A stretch of DNA of 64,000 nucleotides from Epichloe hybrida (taxonomy: Eukaryota > Ascomycota > Sordariomycetes > Hypocreales > Clavicipitaceae), in assembly GCA_019022495.1 (NCBI GenBank), contig JAFEKR010000014.1:558001-622000 (forward strand), given 5' to 3'. Below the pieces are notes generated by a model. The model did not search any database. It was not told the origin of the DNA and saw nothing but the letters and a program-made list of their open reading frames with translations. Shown one piece after another: positions 25,882-39,907 of the stretch. Numbering within the stretch: position 1 is the stretch's first letter; the number at the start of each line of letters is the position of its first letter. The translations under genes and the position numbers were made by a program.

Positions 25882-28800
25882 TTAAAGGTCTGAATTAGAA
25901 TAAATATCATCTTCAGAGGAAGATTTAATATTAGGTAAATCATTAGATTTACCTAAGTTAGAATCTTCCTTTGAAGAAGATATAGACTCTTCAGAATCAG
26001 AGCTATAATACTCATAAAGCTCTAAGTATTGCTTAGTAATAATATTTCCTTCCTTTTCCCAATTCTTTAATAAGATTAATTCCTTTAAAGTAGAATTCTT
26101 TAAAGAAGTTTGTCTCTTTATAAGAATATTACCTCTAGTATTAAAAGTGCTTTCTATAGCACTAGAGGTAGCAGGAATAGCTAGGTATTTCCTAGCAATA
26201 ATACTTAAAATAGGGAAAGATTTAGTATTATCTTCCTACCATTTAAAGATATCCTCCTATAATAATATTAATATATTTATAAGATTATTAATATAAGAAA
26301 GGGATTTACTTACCTTATCTTCTTAAATATCTAGCTTAGTATAAGTAGAAATCTCATTTTTTCTATTCTTTTGAATAGACTTTTCCCTCTCATTAGGAAA
26401 TAAACCTTTATAAAGGTTAGTTTTAGGCTTAGGCCTAGGATTTTCAAAAGTCCTAGGTTGACTAGGCCCTGCAAGATTAACTATAAATTGGGTATTTGCG
26501 TGTTGATCTTGCTTACTAATATTAATATTAGCTTGGTTCTCTTTATAAAGAGGTAAAATCCTAATAACATTATATATTAGTATATTAAAACTATAATTAA
26601 GAAAGGATTATTATATAATACTTACGAATTATAATCCTTTTCAAGGTTTTTCATTAACCTTTCTAAGGTTTAATCTCCTAGCTTTAGCTTCTCCTTTATA
26701 GTAAGAAGGTTAAGCCAAGGGTCTAATAACATAGCATATAGATAAGGCTAATATAAGAAGTAATTATTTCCTATATCTTTAGGAAAATAATTAGCTAGCT
26801 TATTTAAGCCAATATCTATAGATACTATAAAGGCCTTGCCTCGAGGGCTATAAGCTTCCTATTATAAGTTAATATATAAAGGATATAATATAAGAAAGTA
26901 ATATATATACCTAGCGAAGATAAGCCTTTTGGTCCTCTTTTATATCATTAAGATATTTATATATCCTAATAATGAAAAGTGGAACTAAACCTAAAGTATT
27001 ATACTTCTGGCTTTGAAGTATAATAGTAGGTTCATAAAAAACCTCTAATATGCTGCTTAGGGTAGCTAAATCTGCCCATTCTTAGGTAGTTAGTATAGCA
27101 TCCTTAAGAGCTGCAATATTAGACTCCCTATTAAGAAGAATAATAGCTTCTTTAAGCTCTAAAGAAGTATTAATCATCTTATAGGTTAAATTCCACCTAG
27201 TTTCATTGGCTAAAGATATAATTAGTATTATAAATAAGATATATATAATAAAGATAACTTACCTAAAGGAATTCTTGTAATATTACAATTTTTAGCAATA
27301 TAGCCTTCATTTTTTGCCTTACGTAAAGATTTTAACCAAGTCTTATATAATCCTTGGTTATTCTTGATAATAATAGCAACCCTTTTAACTTTACCAAGGA
27401 TTCCTATGAAAATATTAGTAATAATACTAATAATAATGATAATAAATTACTTACCATTTGCTAAGGATTTGAATTCCTTATAATCTTGTCTCTCTTTAAT
27501 AGAAGAGATATCTTTTGTAGAATAATATAAAAACTCACTATTCTTAAAAGCTTCTAAATCCTCTTTAGAAGACGTTGATTTAATAAAATTCGTTATAATA
27601 TCCTTTGCAACAATGTTTAAAACATGTGCTATACATCGGATATCATAAGGTTCTTCTATAACAGTACTTTTATAGTTCTTATTAATATAAGAAGACATAA
27701 AAGTATTATTATTAGACCCGTTATCTCTAGTAAAACTAGTATTATTTTATTAGTAAAAGGTTATATAATATAAAAGATAATAGCTAACATACCTTGAGAT
27801 TATCTTTGGCTTAAGCTGATATTCTTAAATCATTTTATTAAAGGATTCATGAATATAAGCTCCAGTGTGAGAATTTGATAGATATTCAAATCCTATAATA
27901 TAAGATAATTAGTATAATAATTATAACTTACCTTATAACTTACCTTATAGTTATAATAGAATAATAGGATTTACTTACCTAAAAGCTTATATTCAAGTTT
28001 AAAGTTTGAGTCTAGCCAACTAGCTATAACACCCAAATAGGACTTAGAATTGATAGAAGTCCAGATATCTAACTGAATAGATATAGATCCTTGATTTTGA
28101 AGATTATATTGGATCTTCTGGATGATTTGCTGCTTAGAAATATTATACATAGTATGAATTCTATGTGCAATACTTCTATAACTTAGCAAAGAAGCTAAAT
28201 TATTATTCCTAAGTTTAAGTTAGCTTATATATATATATATTATAGACTATAGTATAAGAAAAAATGCATTACTTACCTAGAATAATAATTTAGTAATTCT
28301 TTAAAGGAGTTACTATTAACAACAGCAAAAGCAATGTTATTTTCTAGTATAAATCTTATAACTAGATTAATTGCCTTTTCTAATGAAAATTCCTCTAAGG
28401 AAATTATAGAATTTCAAGCCCTTTTAGTAGGAAAAAAGGATGTTAAAGATAATTAGCCTAGGCGATTGTGGCTGGATTTCTAGCACTATTATAATATTAG
28501 TAATAAGATATAGGATAGTTATTAGATAATATAACTTACTTATTATCTTACTAGGTTGTTTTTCTTCTAATTTAGAAGTAGTAATATCCTTATGCTTTAG
28601 CTTATAATAGGATATTCTATTAGAAGCTTGGAATCTCTTAGCCTTACTTTTAAAGGTAAAAGTATAATTAAGCTATAAACAAAAACATATAATTACCCTT
28701 TCTTTATTTAAATTAATTTTAGATAACTAAAAATTAAATAAATTATAGGTAAATATATATGATTTTAAAGAGAATTTGTAACTAGCCTGATTTTCTAGGT

Positions 28801-28888
28801 CTTTTTCATGTAAACCTGGAAGATTACTAGGCTAGCTAGACCTAATAGGCTAAGAAGATTTATCAGAAGGATAAAAAGAGGAATCCAT
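25882..28888 (-). pseudogene. hAT transposase, multi-exon, with a few RIP-type stops
   Basis: The start codon is at 28888 (MDSSFYPSDKSS) and the stop at 25882. Segments that are still open encode hAT core motifs: QLDIWTSINSKSYLGVIASW (28,189-27,971), DIRCIAHVLNIVAKD (27,698-27,447), and the C-terminal dimerisation region IPATSSAIESTF then LLKNWEKEG (about 26,190-26,060). It ends in an acidic, serine-rich tail. The open pieces end at GTAAGT donors, so the gene had several introns. Known defects are two TAG stops soon after the start, in the form expected from CAG, and a TAG in the conserved WW position before the dimerisation region. The protein would bind the element ends and cut them. This copy is inactive unless an intact relative exists elsewhere. 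Confidence 0.88.
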
Positions 28889-30129
28889 GTTAAATAAGAG
28901 GTGTTTTTGCTGTTTTTTGCGGATATTTTGCTGAATTTTGCTAAATTTGTTTTTTTCTTTTTTCTTTTTTCCTTTTATTGTGTTTTTTTGTTGTTTGTTT
29001 TGTATGATTTTCTGTGTTTTTTTTGGGGTTTTTTTAGGGTTTTTAGGGGTTTTTTGGGTTTTTTATAGCTAAAAGGAGATTTTAAAGAAACTTAAATCAG
29101 AAGAACAATAAGGGACAATAGTAAGAATAGCAGGTTAGCTTTTCCTATATGATTTGGATTTTTTACGATTTTTTATGATTTTTATAAGGGAAAAAGAAAA
29201 GAAAAGAAAAGAAAAGAAAAGAGAAAAAAAGAGAAGCGGGGTAATAGTATCACGTAAAAAAATTTGCCCCACTTAAATGACTAATTCAATTAATTTGCTA
29301 TAAATTGCTTACATAGCAGAGCGCCCCACTTTTAGACCCACTTTTCAGACTGATTTTTTTATTTATATTCTTTATTATAAGAGAATTATATCTTATATAT
29401 AAATATATAGTAAATTATTTTTTTTTATATTTAAAATACTATTTTCTTTTATTTAAAAAAAGCTAATTTTATTATATAAAATTATATAAAACTATATAAA
29501 ATATATATAGCTAAGACTTTTATAAAGCTTTTTATTATATTTATATAAACTATTAAAAAGTCTAGTTATTAAATTAAAATAAGTATTTTTAATTAAGATA
29601 AGTATTAAGAAACTTTTTTATAGACTTTTTACTTATTCTTTTATTTAAAAAACCTATAAAGTTAAAAAAGTATATTATAAATCTAAAAAAAAATTCTTTT
29701 AAACCTAGGAAAGTTTTATTTAAGATAAAATATTTTATTATATTTTTTAAAAAGTTTACTTATATTAGTATATTTTTCTTTAGATTTAATATCTTATTAA
29801 TTAAGAATATTAAATAATTTCTTTAGGGTAATTATTATAATAAAAGCTAAAAAAGGTATAGAAATTAGTAGTAAATCTGTAAAAAATAATAGAATAGTGA
29901 AAAGACTTTTATAATATAGAAAAAAAATTAAAGTATAAGCCTATATTCTAATATATAATATTTAGCTACCCTAAATATATAATAAGCTTACTTTACTAAA
30001 TAAGCTAAAACTTTATAAAATTTTAAATAAATTTCTAAATTATTTATAAAAATAGGAATACTATATTTAAATTACCCTTAAAATCTAATATATTTAGGAT
30101 ATATATACTACCCTTAATATCATATAATA

Positions 30130-30290
30130 CATTATATTGTATTATATTGTATTGTATTATATTGTATTGTATTGTATTATATTGTATTGTATTGTATTAT
30201 ATTGTATTGTATTGTATTGTATTGTATTGTATTGTATTGTATTGTATTGTATTGTATTGTATTGTATTGTATTGTATTGTATTGTATTTT
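30130..30290. repeat. ATTGT pentamer satellite 1 in element C
   Basis: About 32 copies of ATTGT/ATTAT. The open frames across it are satellite translation only. The same flanking sequence (TATATACTACCCTTAATATC) precedes satellite 2, so the block is a duplicated unit about 430 bp apart. Confidence 0.93.
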
Positions 30291-30569
30291 TTATATAATA
30301 AAATCATTAATAAATCCTATAAAAAAGATATAAAGTTAAAAAAACCTTTTAAATATAGTAAATAAATTAAGGTATAAGATAAGAAAAAAATAAACCATAT
30401 ATAGCTACCCTATTTATATAATAAGCTTACTTTACTAAATAAGCTAAAACTTTATAGAATTTTAAATAAATATCTAAATTATTTAAAAAAATACGAATAC
30501 TATATTTAGATTACGCTTAAAATCTAATATATTTAAGATATATATACTACCCTTAATATCATATAATAC

Positions 30570-30662
30570 ATTATATTGTATTGTATTGTATTGTATTGTA
30601 TTGTATTGTATTGTATTGTATTGTATTGTATTGTATTGTATTGTATTGTATTGTATTGTATT
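30570..30662. repeat. ATTGT pentamer satellite 2 in element C
   Basis: About 18 copies of ATTGT, nearly perfect. Further AATAC/ATTGT arrays follow at 30,944-31,080 next to the right inverted repeat. Confidence 0.93.
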
Positions 30663-31820
30663 TTTTTATATAATAAAAGTAATAGTAAATCCAAGAAAAA
30701 AGATATTAAGATAAAAGAACTTTTAAAAAGTATAAAAAAAATCATTCTATAAACTAAACTAAGAATTACTTTATTAAGGTATATAATATCTATAATAAGC
30801 TTACTTTTATAAATAAGCTAAAACTTTATAGATTTTTAAATAAATAACTAAATTATATATAAGAATAAGAATACTATAATTAAATTACTTAAAAAATCTA
30901 CTATATAATGAATTTATATAATACTCCACTTTTTTTTTCCCTAACAATACATTGTATTGTATGTATTGTATTATATTGTATTGTATTTTTAATACAATAC
31001 AATACACAATACAATACATAGGGCAATACAATACAATACAATACATCGAAGGGCTAAAAAATACAATACAATACAATACAACAATGCTCTGCTTATAGTT
31101 ATAAAGACCTATTTATAGACTTACTTTTATAAAAATTCCTTTGTTTAAGTAAAAATCTTATATTTAAGCAAGAAAGCTATAAAGAAGTTACTTATAGGTA
31201 TAAGGACCCACTTTTAGACCTACTTTTAGACCTATTTTTAGAAAAAACTATATTACTAAGTAAGAAAACTAAAGATAATCTATATTATTTAACTTACTTT
31301 TAAAGTTTATTTTTAAATAACTTTAATACTAAGGAAAATTCATTATATATATTTATTAAATCTATAATTAAATATTTAAGTTCTTATTTTACTTAGTACT
31401 TTTACTATTCCTTTTACTAAAAAAACCCTTAAAGTTAATACTAAAATAAATAGTAAATCTAAAGAAAAAGATATTAAGATAAAGTAACCTCTATAATTAA
31501 GGGAAAAAAATAGGTTATAATTATAAACTAAAATATACCTTATTTAGCTTCTATATACCTATAATTAGCTTAATAATCTTAATAATATTAAACTTTAAGA
31601 ATTTATAACTAAATAACTAAATTATAATAAAAGAAACAGCTAATATTAAATTAATTAAGAAAAATCTAAGGAATATTATAAAACTATATAATACCCCACT
31701 TTTTTTTTATTACTACACTACACTACATACTACACTACACTACAATTCACTACACTACATACTACAAGGAAAGTCAAAATACTACATTTACTACACTACA
31801 TGTAAAGCTCTGCATAGAAT

Positions 31821-34800
31821 ACTAGGTAAATACCTCTTAGGATATTAAGCTACACTATAAGTAGTATTAGGACTTCTATAACTATATACTTTACTATTAC
31901 TTAATTAAGTTTCTATAAGGGGTAGTTAGTTTTAATATTTTTAAGTAAAAGCTATACCTTATCTTTAACCTAAAACTATTTCACTAGCTAATATAAAGTA
32001 AATATAGTGTCTTACTACCTTTATTATATATAAGCTATTATAGCTTATACTAGATAAGTACTCTCCTAGAGATGCTTAAGAAACTATATTACTTACCCCT
32101 TTAGTATTATTATAAAAGCAAATATATCTAGTAGTACCTAGACTAGCTCTAGGTTATAGCTATATAGTAGCTTATTTAGGCTAACTCCTATTATAGAAAA
32201 TAGCCTATTATTAATTATAAGCTAGTAAGTAGCTAGATATTCTAGCTAGTTAAACTATAAGAAGGAGACTATAATATATAGTATTACCTATACCTCTTAG
32301 TTTACTTACTTTATATTACTATTAGTCTATAGGTAATATAATATAGAAAGTAACTAATTAATCCTAACTAGGAAGTATAATATTATCTAAAACTTTCCTA
32401 ACTAATCTAAACTATAATCCATAATAATTAATTAAGGAAACCCCTTAAACCACTACTAAACTATTTTAAACCTCTTTATATATTCCTTAGCTCCTATAGA
32501 AGTTATAGCCTTAAGCTAAATAAATTTAAAGAGTTAATCTATAATAACCATTAGGTATTATAGCTTTTCTAGGGATAGTGCTAGTAAGTTTATTATAAAG
32601 TTAATAGAGATTTATAACTAAAACTAGTTAAGAATAGGTAAAGGCTTTAGTAAGCCCTAGTGTTATTAATAGCTCTTATAACTACTATAGTAGTAATAGT
32701 TATAAATAAACCTAGTAATATCTTATAATATCCTATCCTAGTAAAACTACTATTATAAGATTTAGAACGTGGTATTATAGCCTAAGTGCCTTACTACTAG
32801 CGAATTATAGCATTACTATATTAGGGTTATTATAAGAGGCTCCTACGCTAGGACCTAGGTATAGCCCCTAAACTAAAGTGCCCTATAAGCGCTTATAGAA
32901 TAATTTACTACTTATTCTCTTATAAGTACCTTAATAGGAAACCTCTAGGCCCCTTCCTAAATAGCCCTTAATTAAATACTATATATAAGGTTAGAGATAA
33001 TAGCCTAGTCCTATAAGGTCTAAAGGTATTTAGTAGTAAAGAGAACCTTACTAGCTAGTAGTAATGCTATACTACTATTATCCCGCTATTTATCTAATAT
33101 TAGCAAGAGCTATATAATAGTAATAGGTTATAGGATATATCCTATTCTAGAGGTTACCCCTTCCTAGTCCTATTCCCTTTAAGAAAGAGCATTAGGCTAC
33201 TATGCTTATATACTAGGTTTATACTAGAGGTAAAAATTAAATAGCGTAAGTGTGTTTACCTATTAAGCTTACTATTCTAATATTAACTAGGGAGTTATAA
33301 AGTACTCTAGGTTCTTATAGTCTATATAGATTATAAATAGACTAGAAATGCCCTATAGCTTAGCTAACTATGCCTTAAGGCATAAGATAATAGCTAATAA
33401 TTCCTTATTATAAATTATATAGTTCTTTTATAAGGTTATAAGGCTAGTAAAGTAATAAGTAACTAGGTATATAACGCTATCCTAGCCTTACTAGGAAAGG
33501 CATTTTCTAATAGCTATTCCTAAATAATTAGCTTTTACTACTATAAGGAGATCTAGGTCCTATTATACTAGTACTAGGTATGTAATAAAGGTATCTTTTA
33601 GCTTATTAAAGGCATTGTTCTCTTTAGGTCCTTATTAGAAAAGGACATTTCTCTTAGTTAATTATATTAGCAGCACTACTAGTTTTAAAAAGTTACTAAT
33701 AAAGTTATAATAGAAGTTAGTAAACCCTAGGAAGCTATAGACCCCCTAAAGTTTTATTAGGGCTACTTACTCCCTAATAGCCATAACCTTTACTAAGTCT
33801 AGATAAATAGAATAACTTACTATAATAATATATCCTAGGTATTAAACCTCCTTTACTATAAATATAGACTTATTAAGGTCTAAGTATAAACCTATAGCCC
33901 TTAGGTAGCCTAATATTAACTAGACCTTAGCTATATAGTCTTTCCTTAATCCCCCTAAGTAAACTAAGATATTATCTAAGTACGCTATAATAAAGTCCCC
34001 TAATATATCCCCTAAGGACTTATTAATATAATATTAGAATATTACTAGTACACTAGCTAGGCTAAAGGGGTAAACTAGCTACTTAAATAGCCTAAACCTA
34101 GTTTAAAATGCTATTAAGTGCTCCTAGCCCTTAGTAATCCGTAGCTTATAAAACACTATATAAATATTTACCTTTATAAACTAGTGTGCCTAGGATAAGG
34201 AATAAAGTGTCTCCTTAATTAATAGGAGAGAATAGTAATCCGTAGCTTATAAAACACTATATAAATATTTACCTTTATAAACTAGTGTGCCTAGGATAAG
34301 GAATAAAGTGTCTCCTTAATTAATAGGAGAGAATAGTAATCCTATACTATTATCTTATTAAGAGCGTAGTAGTTTATATAAAAACGCTAACCCTTATTAG
34401 CCTTTTTAATAAGGAAAACTAGAGCTATAGCTAATAATAAGCTAGTATAAATCTAACCCTTATCTATTAAGTCTATAATCTAGTGTTTAATCTTTAGAAG
34501 CTAGTCCCTTAGTATATTATATAGTAGTCCCTAAGGGAGCGTTAGTTTAGACCTATCCTAATTCTTATATAAGTATATATAGTAATTAAGAGACCCTTAA
34601 TAAGGAGGTAAGCTATTAGCTCTAGCCTTATTAAAAAGGTCTGTGAAGTTAGCTAACTCCTTAGGTAATATTAATGTGTCTAGGCTATTAGGTTTTATCT
34701 TAGGCACTATAATCTATAGTACTATTATTATCTCCCTAAGGCTTATAGTAATAAATATTATAGAACTATCCCTCCTATAGTGTGCCTAGCGCGCTTCTAT

Positions 34801-35415
34801 AGTATATAAGGACCTAATAATCCCTTATACTAAAGTCTTTACCTTATACGCAAAGGCTTTAGAGATATATAAGCCCTTTACTACTTTAATAACTAATTAC
34901 TATTTTACTATATAAATAACTATATTATAATATTCTAGCTATAGTATCCTAAGCATAATGTCTTATATAAGGCCTAGGATAATATATAAATACACTAATA
35001 ACTCCTAGCTATTAATATTTATTTTAGAGTATACTATATAAGTAATTAAGAAGGTGTTTTCCTATACTCTCTTTCCCCTCCTTTTTATTTTTACTATAGT
35101 CTAGATATACTTTCTCTTTAGTAACTATATAAGCTCTAGGCTAAACTATTTTACTACTAACTTACTTATAGCACTATAATAATTATAACTATAATTAATC
35201 TAGATATTAATATAATAATATATATTAAAGAGTATAGGAATTAAAAATAGTAGTTAGTCTATATATTATACTATATCTTACTCTAACTTTATATAGCTTA
35301 AATAGTTATCCTATATTATAGTATATAATTAGCCTCCTTACCCTTATATAAGACTTTACTTAGGGGCTACTTATTTTCTATAGGGGGAATATTTACTTTC
35401 TTATCTATGCTTTCC
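31821..35415 (-). pseudogene. Pol region of Gypsy element B (integrase and reverse transcriptase)
   Basis: On the minus strand the reverse transcriptase is at about 34,600-33,600 (FRLFKWLVCPFSLA-like run and AYLDNILVY for the YLDD box). The integrase core is at about 32,690-32,440 (GLLKPLPI then MVIID, the GLL-PLPIP/VVVDR region of Gypsy integrases). Stops interrupt every few codons. A 101-bp exact tandem duplication sits inside the RT part (34133-34334). The missing C-terminal end continues at 15,952-15,598 and 5,754-4,165 on the far side of the insertions. Confidence 0.8.
34133..34334. repeat. Exact 101-bp tandem duplication inside B
   Basis: The unit starting AGTAATCC at 34133 is repeated verbatim from 34234, as far as I can read it. 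It is not part of the element's design, so it is a later duplication or an assembly artefact. Confidence 0.9.
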
Positions 35416-38400
35416 AATCACCTTTGCATACTTTTCCGCACCGACCCTAAGGTTCGGAATCGCCTCTAAAATACAAATCACTTTAATATTTAAAATCCTT
35501 GCCTTTATTTCTCCCCCCCTATAATATTACACTATAATAGAGCTAGTGGTAAGAGTGTAAATAAGACGCTAATAGTAATTAACATAGGCTTAGGGGGGCT
35601 AGCTTAGAGTAGCTACTACTTAAACATAGAAATAGGATAGTTTAATATCTAAAGAAGTAAGGATAACCTAATAGTAAACTAAAACTAATTTACATACCCT
35701 AAAGATATGAAATATTATAATAAGATTACTAGCCTTATCCTAAGTAATAAAGTTACCTAAGTGTAGTGTATTACACTTACTATAGCTAACTAGGTAGCAA
35801 ACCATGCCTAAGCTAAAATAAGAATTACAAACACTAATAATAGTAATATTTATACTACTAAAGAAGTATTAAAAATAGCCCTTAAGGAGGCTATTAGGGA
35901 GGAAGCTAAAGATAATAACTCCCTAACCTAGGCTAGCATTATAGCTAGGCCTGCCCTAAAATAACTAAATACTAACCCCCCCTCTCTCTAGGTCCTTAGA
36001 AGATAATATAGAGAAGTACTTATAAAAGGAAATACTATATAAGAATCACTCTAGTCTAGGGGCGTGGAAGATATAGTTATAGCTATAAATAAAGCTATTA
36101 GGTAAGCCTTAGTAGTAGTAGCTAGAAGACTCCCTAGTAAGGATATAATTATTACCTTTAAAGGAAATATAGCGTAGTATAAAGAAAACTAAAAATAGAT
36201 TACTAAAGTATTTAGCCTAGAGGTAGCTATTTACTACTATATACTTAGCGTTATTATTAAGGGTTTCCTAATAAAGTATATATCTATTAGGAACCTAGTA
36301 ATAGAAATTAGAAAAGTAAATAAAGTAAATATAATTAAGGTAACCGTAAGACACCCCTAGGGCAAGAATGCCTAGTGAACTACCTTAATTCTTAGACTAG
36401 CTAAAGTTAAAGATACTAATAAGATATACTAAGATAAAATAGTCTTTAAAGCAAAGCTATTTTAAACTAAACTATATAATAAGACCTTATAACCTAGATA
36501 GTGCTATAACTACTTCTAAATAGGATATATTACTAAGTTTTATAAGGTAGCACTAAGGTGTAGTAAGTGTAAAGCTAGCTAGTATAAAGATAGTAAGGTA
36601 TTATGCCTAATAATAAACAGATAACTTAAGAAAAACTACATCCTATGCTCTAGACTATACCTAGCCTAGTCTAGAGACTACCTAGTACTAAAAGAGAAGT
36701 AAAATATAGCAAAGGCTAGTTACCTAGAATAACTATCCTGCTTTACCTCTAGCTCCCCTAGTAAGAACCTAGCTCTAGCCTAAGAGAGAGCTAGTATAGC
36801 TATAGAACCTATAGTAATAATAGGAAAAAAGAGAGGTTAACTTATAAACATAAAGCAAAGCACTAAATAGCTAAGAGCTAGGAGTATTAGGCGCTATGTA
36901 AAATAACTTAGGGCTAGAATAGAGCTAGCATAGGATAGCTAAGACTTGCCACTACTCCCCTAATTAATATAGTAATATTATAAGTCCTCTTCTAGAATGT
37001 AAATAAGAAGGATAGCCTAATATACATTATGCTCTATTACTAAACTAATATAGATATAATAGTAATCTAAGAGTAAGAACACATAAAACATCCGTGGCCC
37101 CTTACACTAGGCCTTACCTAGTTTTAACTTACACACTATAATAGGCATAACGCTATATATATTAATAAGAAACATAATATAGGGTTATAGTTAGCCTAGG
37201 GAGGGTCTAACTAGTTACTAGTGGAAATTCATAGGATTAATATCTATTCCCTCTATTTAGAAGGTTATAGTAATAACTAGAACACCCTTATATAAGATAT
37301 TAACATAAAGATACTATGTAACTAAAGCGTATTTATAGGAGATTTTAACTAAAAGCATCCCCTCTAGGATAGGCTAGATAGAACTACTAATAGAGTAAAT
37401 AAGCTACTAGAACTTATAAGCTAGTAAAGGCTTAGACTAGTGATGCCCTAAGGGGAACTAACTAAATAACATAAGGATAATAGGGATAGTACTATAGACC
37501 TAGCGTAGGCAACCCTAGATATCTAAGTTTACTATAAAGGAGTAAAAGACCTTACTAGATCTAACTATATCCCGTAGCTAATTAGCATCTTCACTAGCCT
37601 ATAAGATAATATCTTACGGGCCCTTAGACACACGTGAAATATAATAGATAAACCGTATATAAAGGCAAAGGTAGTAGTACGCTTTTAACCTAAAAACGCC
37701 CTAGATTTATAAGATAAAGAAGGGATAGATACGTATACTACCTAGCTTATTATAAACCTTTAATAAATAGCAGATAAGGTAGCCTTATAAAAGCCCTAGG
37801 GGCTCCCTAGCCTAGAGGCATAGTGGTTAAGAATAGCTAAAGAGGTAGTTACTAGAGCTAGATAGGTAAAGAGATAATAGAGATAATAGAGAATAAAAGT
37901 AAACTAGTAAGCCTATACTAAGGTAAATAAGGACTAAGAATAAGTTATTAAAACTAAGAGAAAAAACGCATAAAGAGACACCCTATAAAAGGCTAATATA
38001 TAGAGAAAGAATAGGAGAGTGTAAAGACTAAAGAGATAGGCCTAGCTTTAAAGCTAGGCCCCCCTAGAACTACCTAGGCTACTAGAGCTAGAAAGGACTA
38101 AAAATAACCTAAACCTAGCTATTATACATAAGGATAAAGTAAGCATGCTAGCACTAAGGTTCTTCCCTAAGCTTATAGCAGACCTCTCCTAAATCCTAGA
38201 CTTTACCTTCCTAGAGCTAGATAACACACTATTCCTAGATAATAACTAGTTTAGATTAGAAAAGATATTAGATATTATATTAGATATAGCTAGCTAGAAA
38301 GCACTAGGTAATAATAAGCTCCTAGTAGGCCTTATTAAGGCCTATAATAAGCTAGTAAAAGAAGCTATAGTCTAGCTCCTAAATACTATCCTTAAAGTAA

Positions 38401-39741
38401 GGTATTTCCTAGCCTAATTCTAGACTACTAAAGTGGTAGTGATTAGGAAACTAGGCAAGATAATAAAAGAGATAAGGAGGGCTAACGCTTAGAGGCCTAT
38501 TTCCTTACTAAATATTATGGGAAAAATCATGGAAGCGGCAATTGCGAAGTAACTCATAGCCTTTGCTAAGGCGGAAGGACTCCTCCTAGAGCTACAGATA
38601 GGGAACAGGATAAACAGGTTAACAGAGACCGCGATCAGGGTCTTAGTGGAGTGCGTGAGAGAGGCCTGGCGGACTGGAAACGAACCGACTTACCGACAAC
38701 GTCATGGCACTAATAGCCCTCACATTTGACGGATCGCGTCTCGCAGGACACACACTAGATCTCTCGTAGCTTACCTAGCTACCCTAGGTTAGACCTAGAA
38801 ACAGGGCGAAATAAAGGCAAAGGGGACTTACTTCTAGGCCTTTTACCTTTACCTAATCTAATTACTTCTAGGTTAGGGACTTCCTTAGATACTTATCTAA
38901 GGTTATAAGTTCCTAGGCAGATTAGAGCTAGAATAGCACTAAAAACAGAGTACTTATAAAGCTTAGTAATATTATAGCGCGTTTTTCTACGCAAAACATT
39001 AGTATTTAAACTAGCACTAGACTAAAGAAGCCTTAAATAGCTTCTAAAAGGGATAGGAAGGAAAAGAACCTATAGGAAATTTATTATAAAAAGAGAAAAA
39101 AGGTTAGAACCTTAAGGGGGGAGAAGCCCTCTTTTATACTTAAGAGAGAGAGGGGGGGGGACTAACTATAATATTAGCTAGAAAACAAAGCATAAGATAA
39201 GCAAATGTATAGATAGCGTATAACTAATCTAGGAGCGAAACTACCTAGTCACTAGGCCTAAATCACTTACCCCTTACTATAATTAAATAAAACCATATAC
39301 TTAGACTTTATAAGATATCTAGACTAGTACTAGGTTAGATTTAGCTAAAAAGTAAGGCACTAGAAGAGTTAGAAGTAAAGCAAATAAAAAGTGAATTATT
39401 ATTATAAATCTAAATTTACTATGCCCTAGGGCAAAGTAAGAGACATAGAGCTAGGTTAGAGTAAGACTAGACTAGCACTAAAGGGAGCTAATTAGGACTA
39501 CTACTACACTTTTTCCTTTCTTTTTTTTTTTTTTTTTTTTTAGGATAAGGCTAGCATAAGCTAGCACTAAACACCTACAATTAATCACACCTAATGCAGC
39601 GCAAACCTGGAAGAGGGTTAGCGCTAGCCTGTTTATAGACATAAGGGGGTTTTTCTTCCTAGTAAAGGGTTTTCTCTCTTAACTAAGCGGATGGAGTACT
39701 AGGAATAGCTACATAGTTAGCTAGCTAGCGTAAAGAATATA
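35416..39741 (+). mobile_element. LINE (Tad-like) with 14-bp target duplication
   Basis: The word TATCTATGCTTTCC flanks the insert at 35402-35415 and 39742-39755, inside element B. ORF1 remnants lie at about 35,850-36,800 and include CYNYF-type knuckle residues around 36,500. An endonuclease follows, with the GDFN-KHPL box at about 37,337-37,375. The RT start (RPISLLNIMGKIMEA) is at about 38,493-38,537. RT similarity stops near 38,690, before the catalytic YxDD box. The rest (38,700-39,741) is of unknown origin and includes a G run at about 39,150 and a T run at 39,520-39,541. A GC-rich, unmutated patch lies at about 38,515-38,770. Confidence 0.78.
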
Positions 39742-39907
39742 TATCTATGCTTTCCTTATTTACTTTATATAAGTTAATACTAACCTATAGGTAATAGGGT
39801 AGGAGGAAGGTACACTCCTAAATATAGTAATTCTTAGATTTATATTATAAGTAATATCTCTCCTAATAGCATTTAGCTAACTTTACTTCTAATACCTATT
39901 TAGCTTA

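Larger units (their letters stand above)
25231..31091 (-). mobile_element. hAT transposon C with transposase gene (5.9 kb)
   Basis: The ends are CAGAGCATTG (25231) and CAATGCTCTG (31091). The perfect 8-bp target duplication CTTATAGT lies at 25223-25230 and 31092-31099. Both ends are filled with AATAC/GTATT pentamers. A transposase gene lies on the minus strand at 25,882-28,888. The 29,200-31,000 part is very AT-rich and holds two long ATTGT satellites. It is the least mutated coding element in the block and lies inside E. Confidence 0.95.
15961..31812. mobile_element. hAT-like element E, containing F and C
   Basis: The ends are CAGAGCTTTGCA (15961) and TGTAAAGCTCTG (31812). The 8-bp target duplication CATAGAAT lies at 15953-15960 and 31813-31820, in element B. 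Subtracting F and C leaves about 1.1 kb: 15961-16192, 25059-25230 and 31100-31812. The ends are rich in ACTAC words and the body has the TATAATAGC decamer array (16,074-16,173). No transposase is seen in these remnants, so it is a non-autonomous element. Confidence 0.9.

Noticed and set aside
27447..28189. Two separate small proteins
   Set aside because: Both are exons of the hAT transposase, each ending at a GTAAGT donor, and belong to one broken gene.
30147..31076. Open frames of Ile/Val/Leu/Tyr/Cys repeats
   Set aside because: They are translations of ATTGT/AATAC pentamer satellites.
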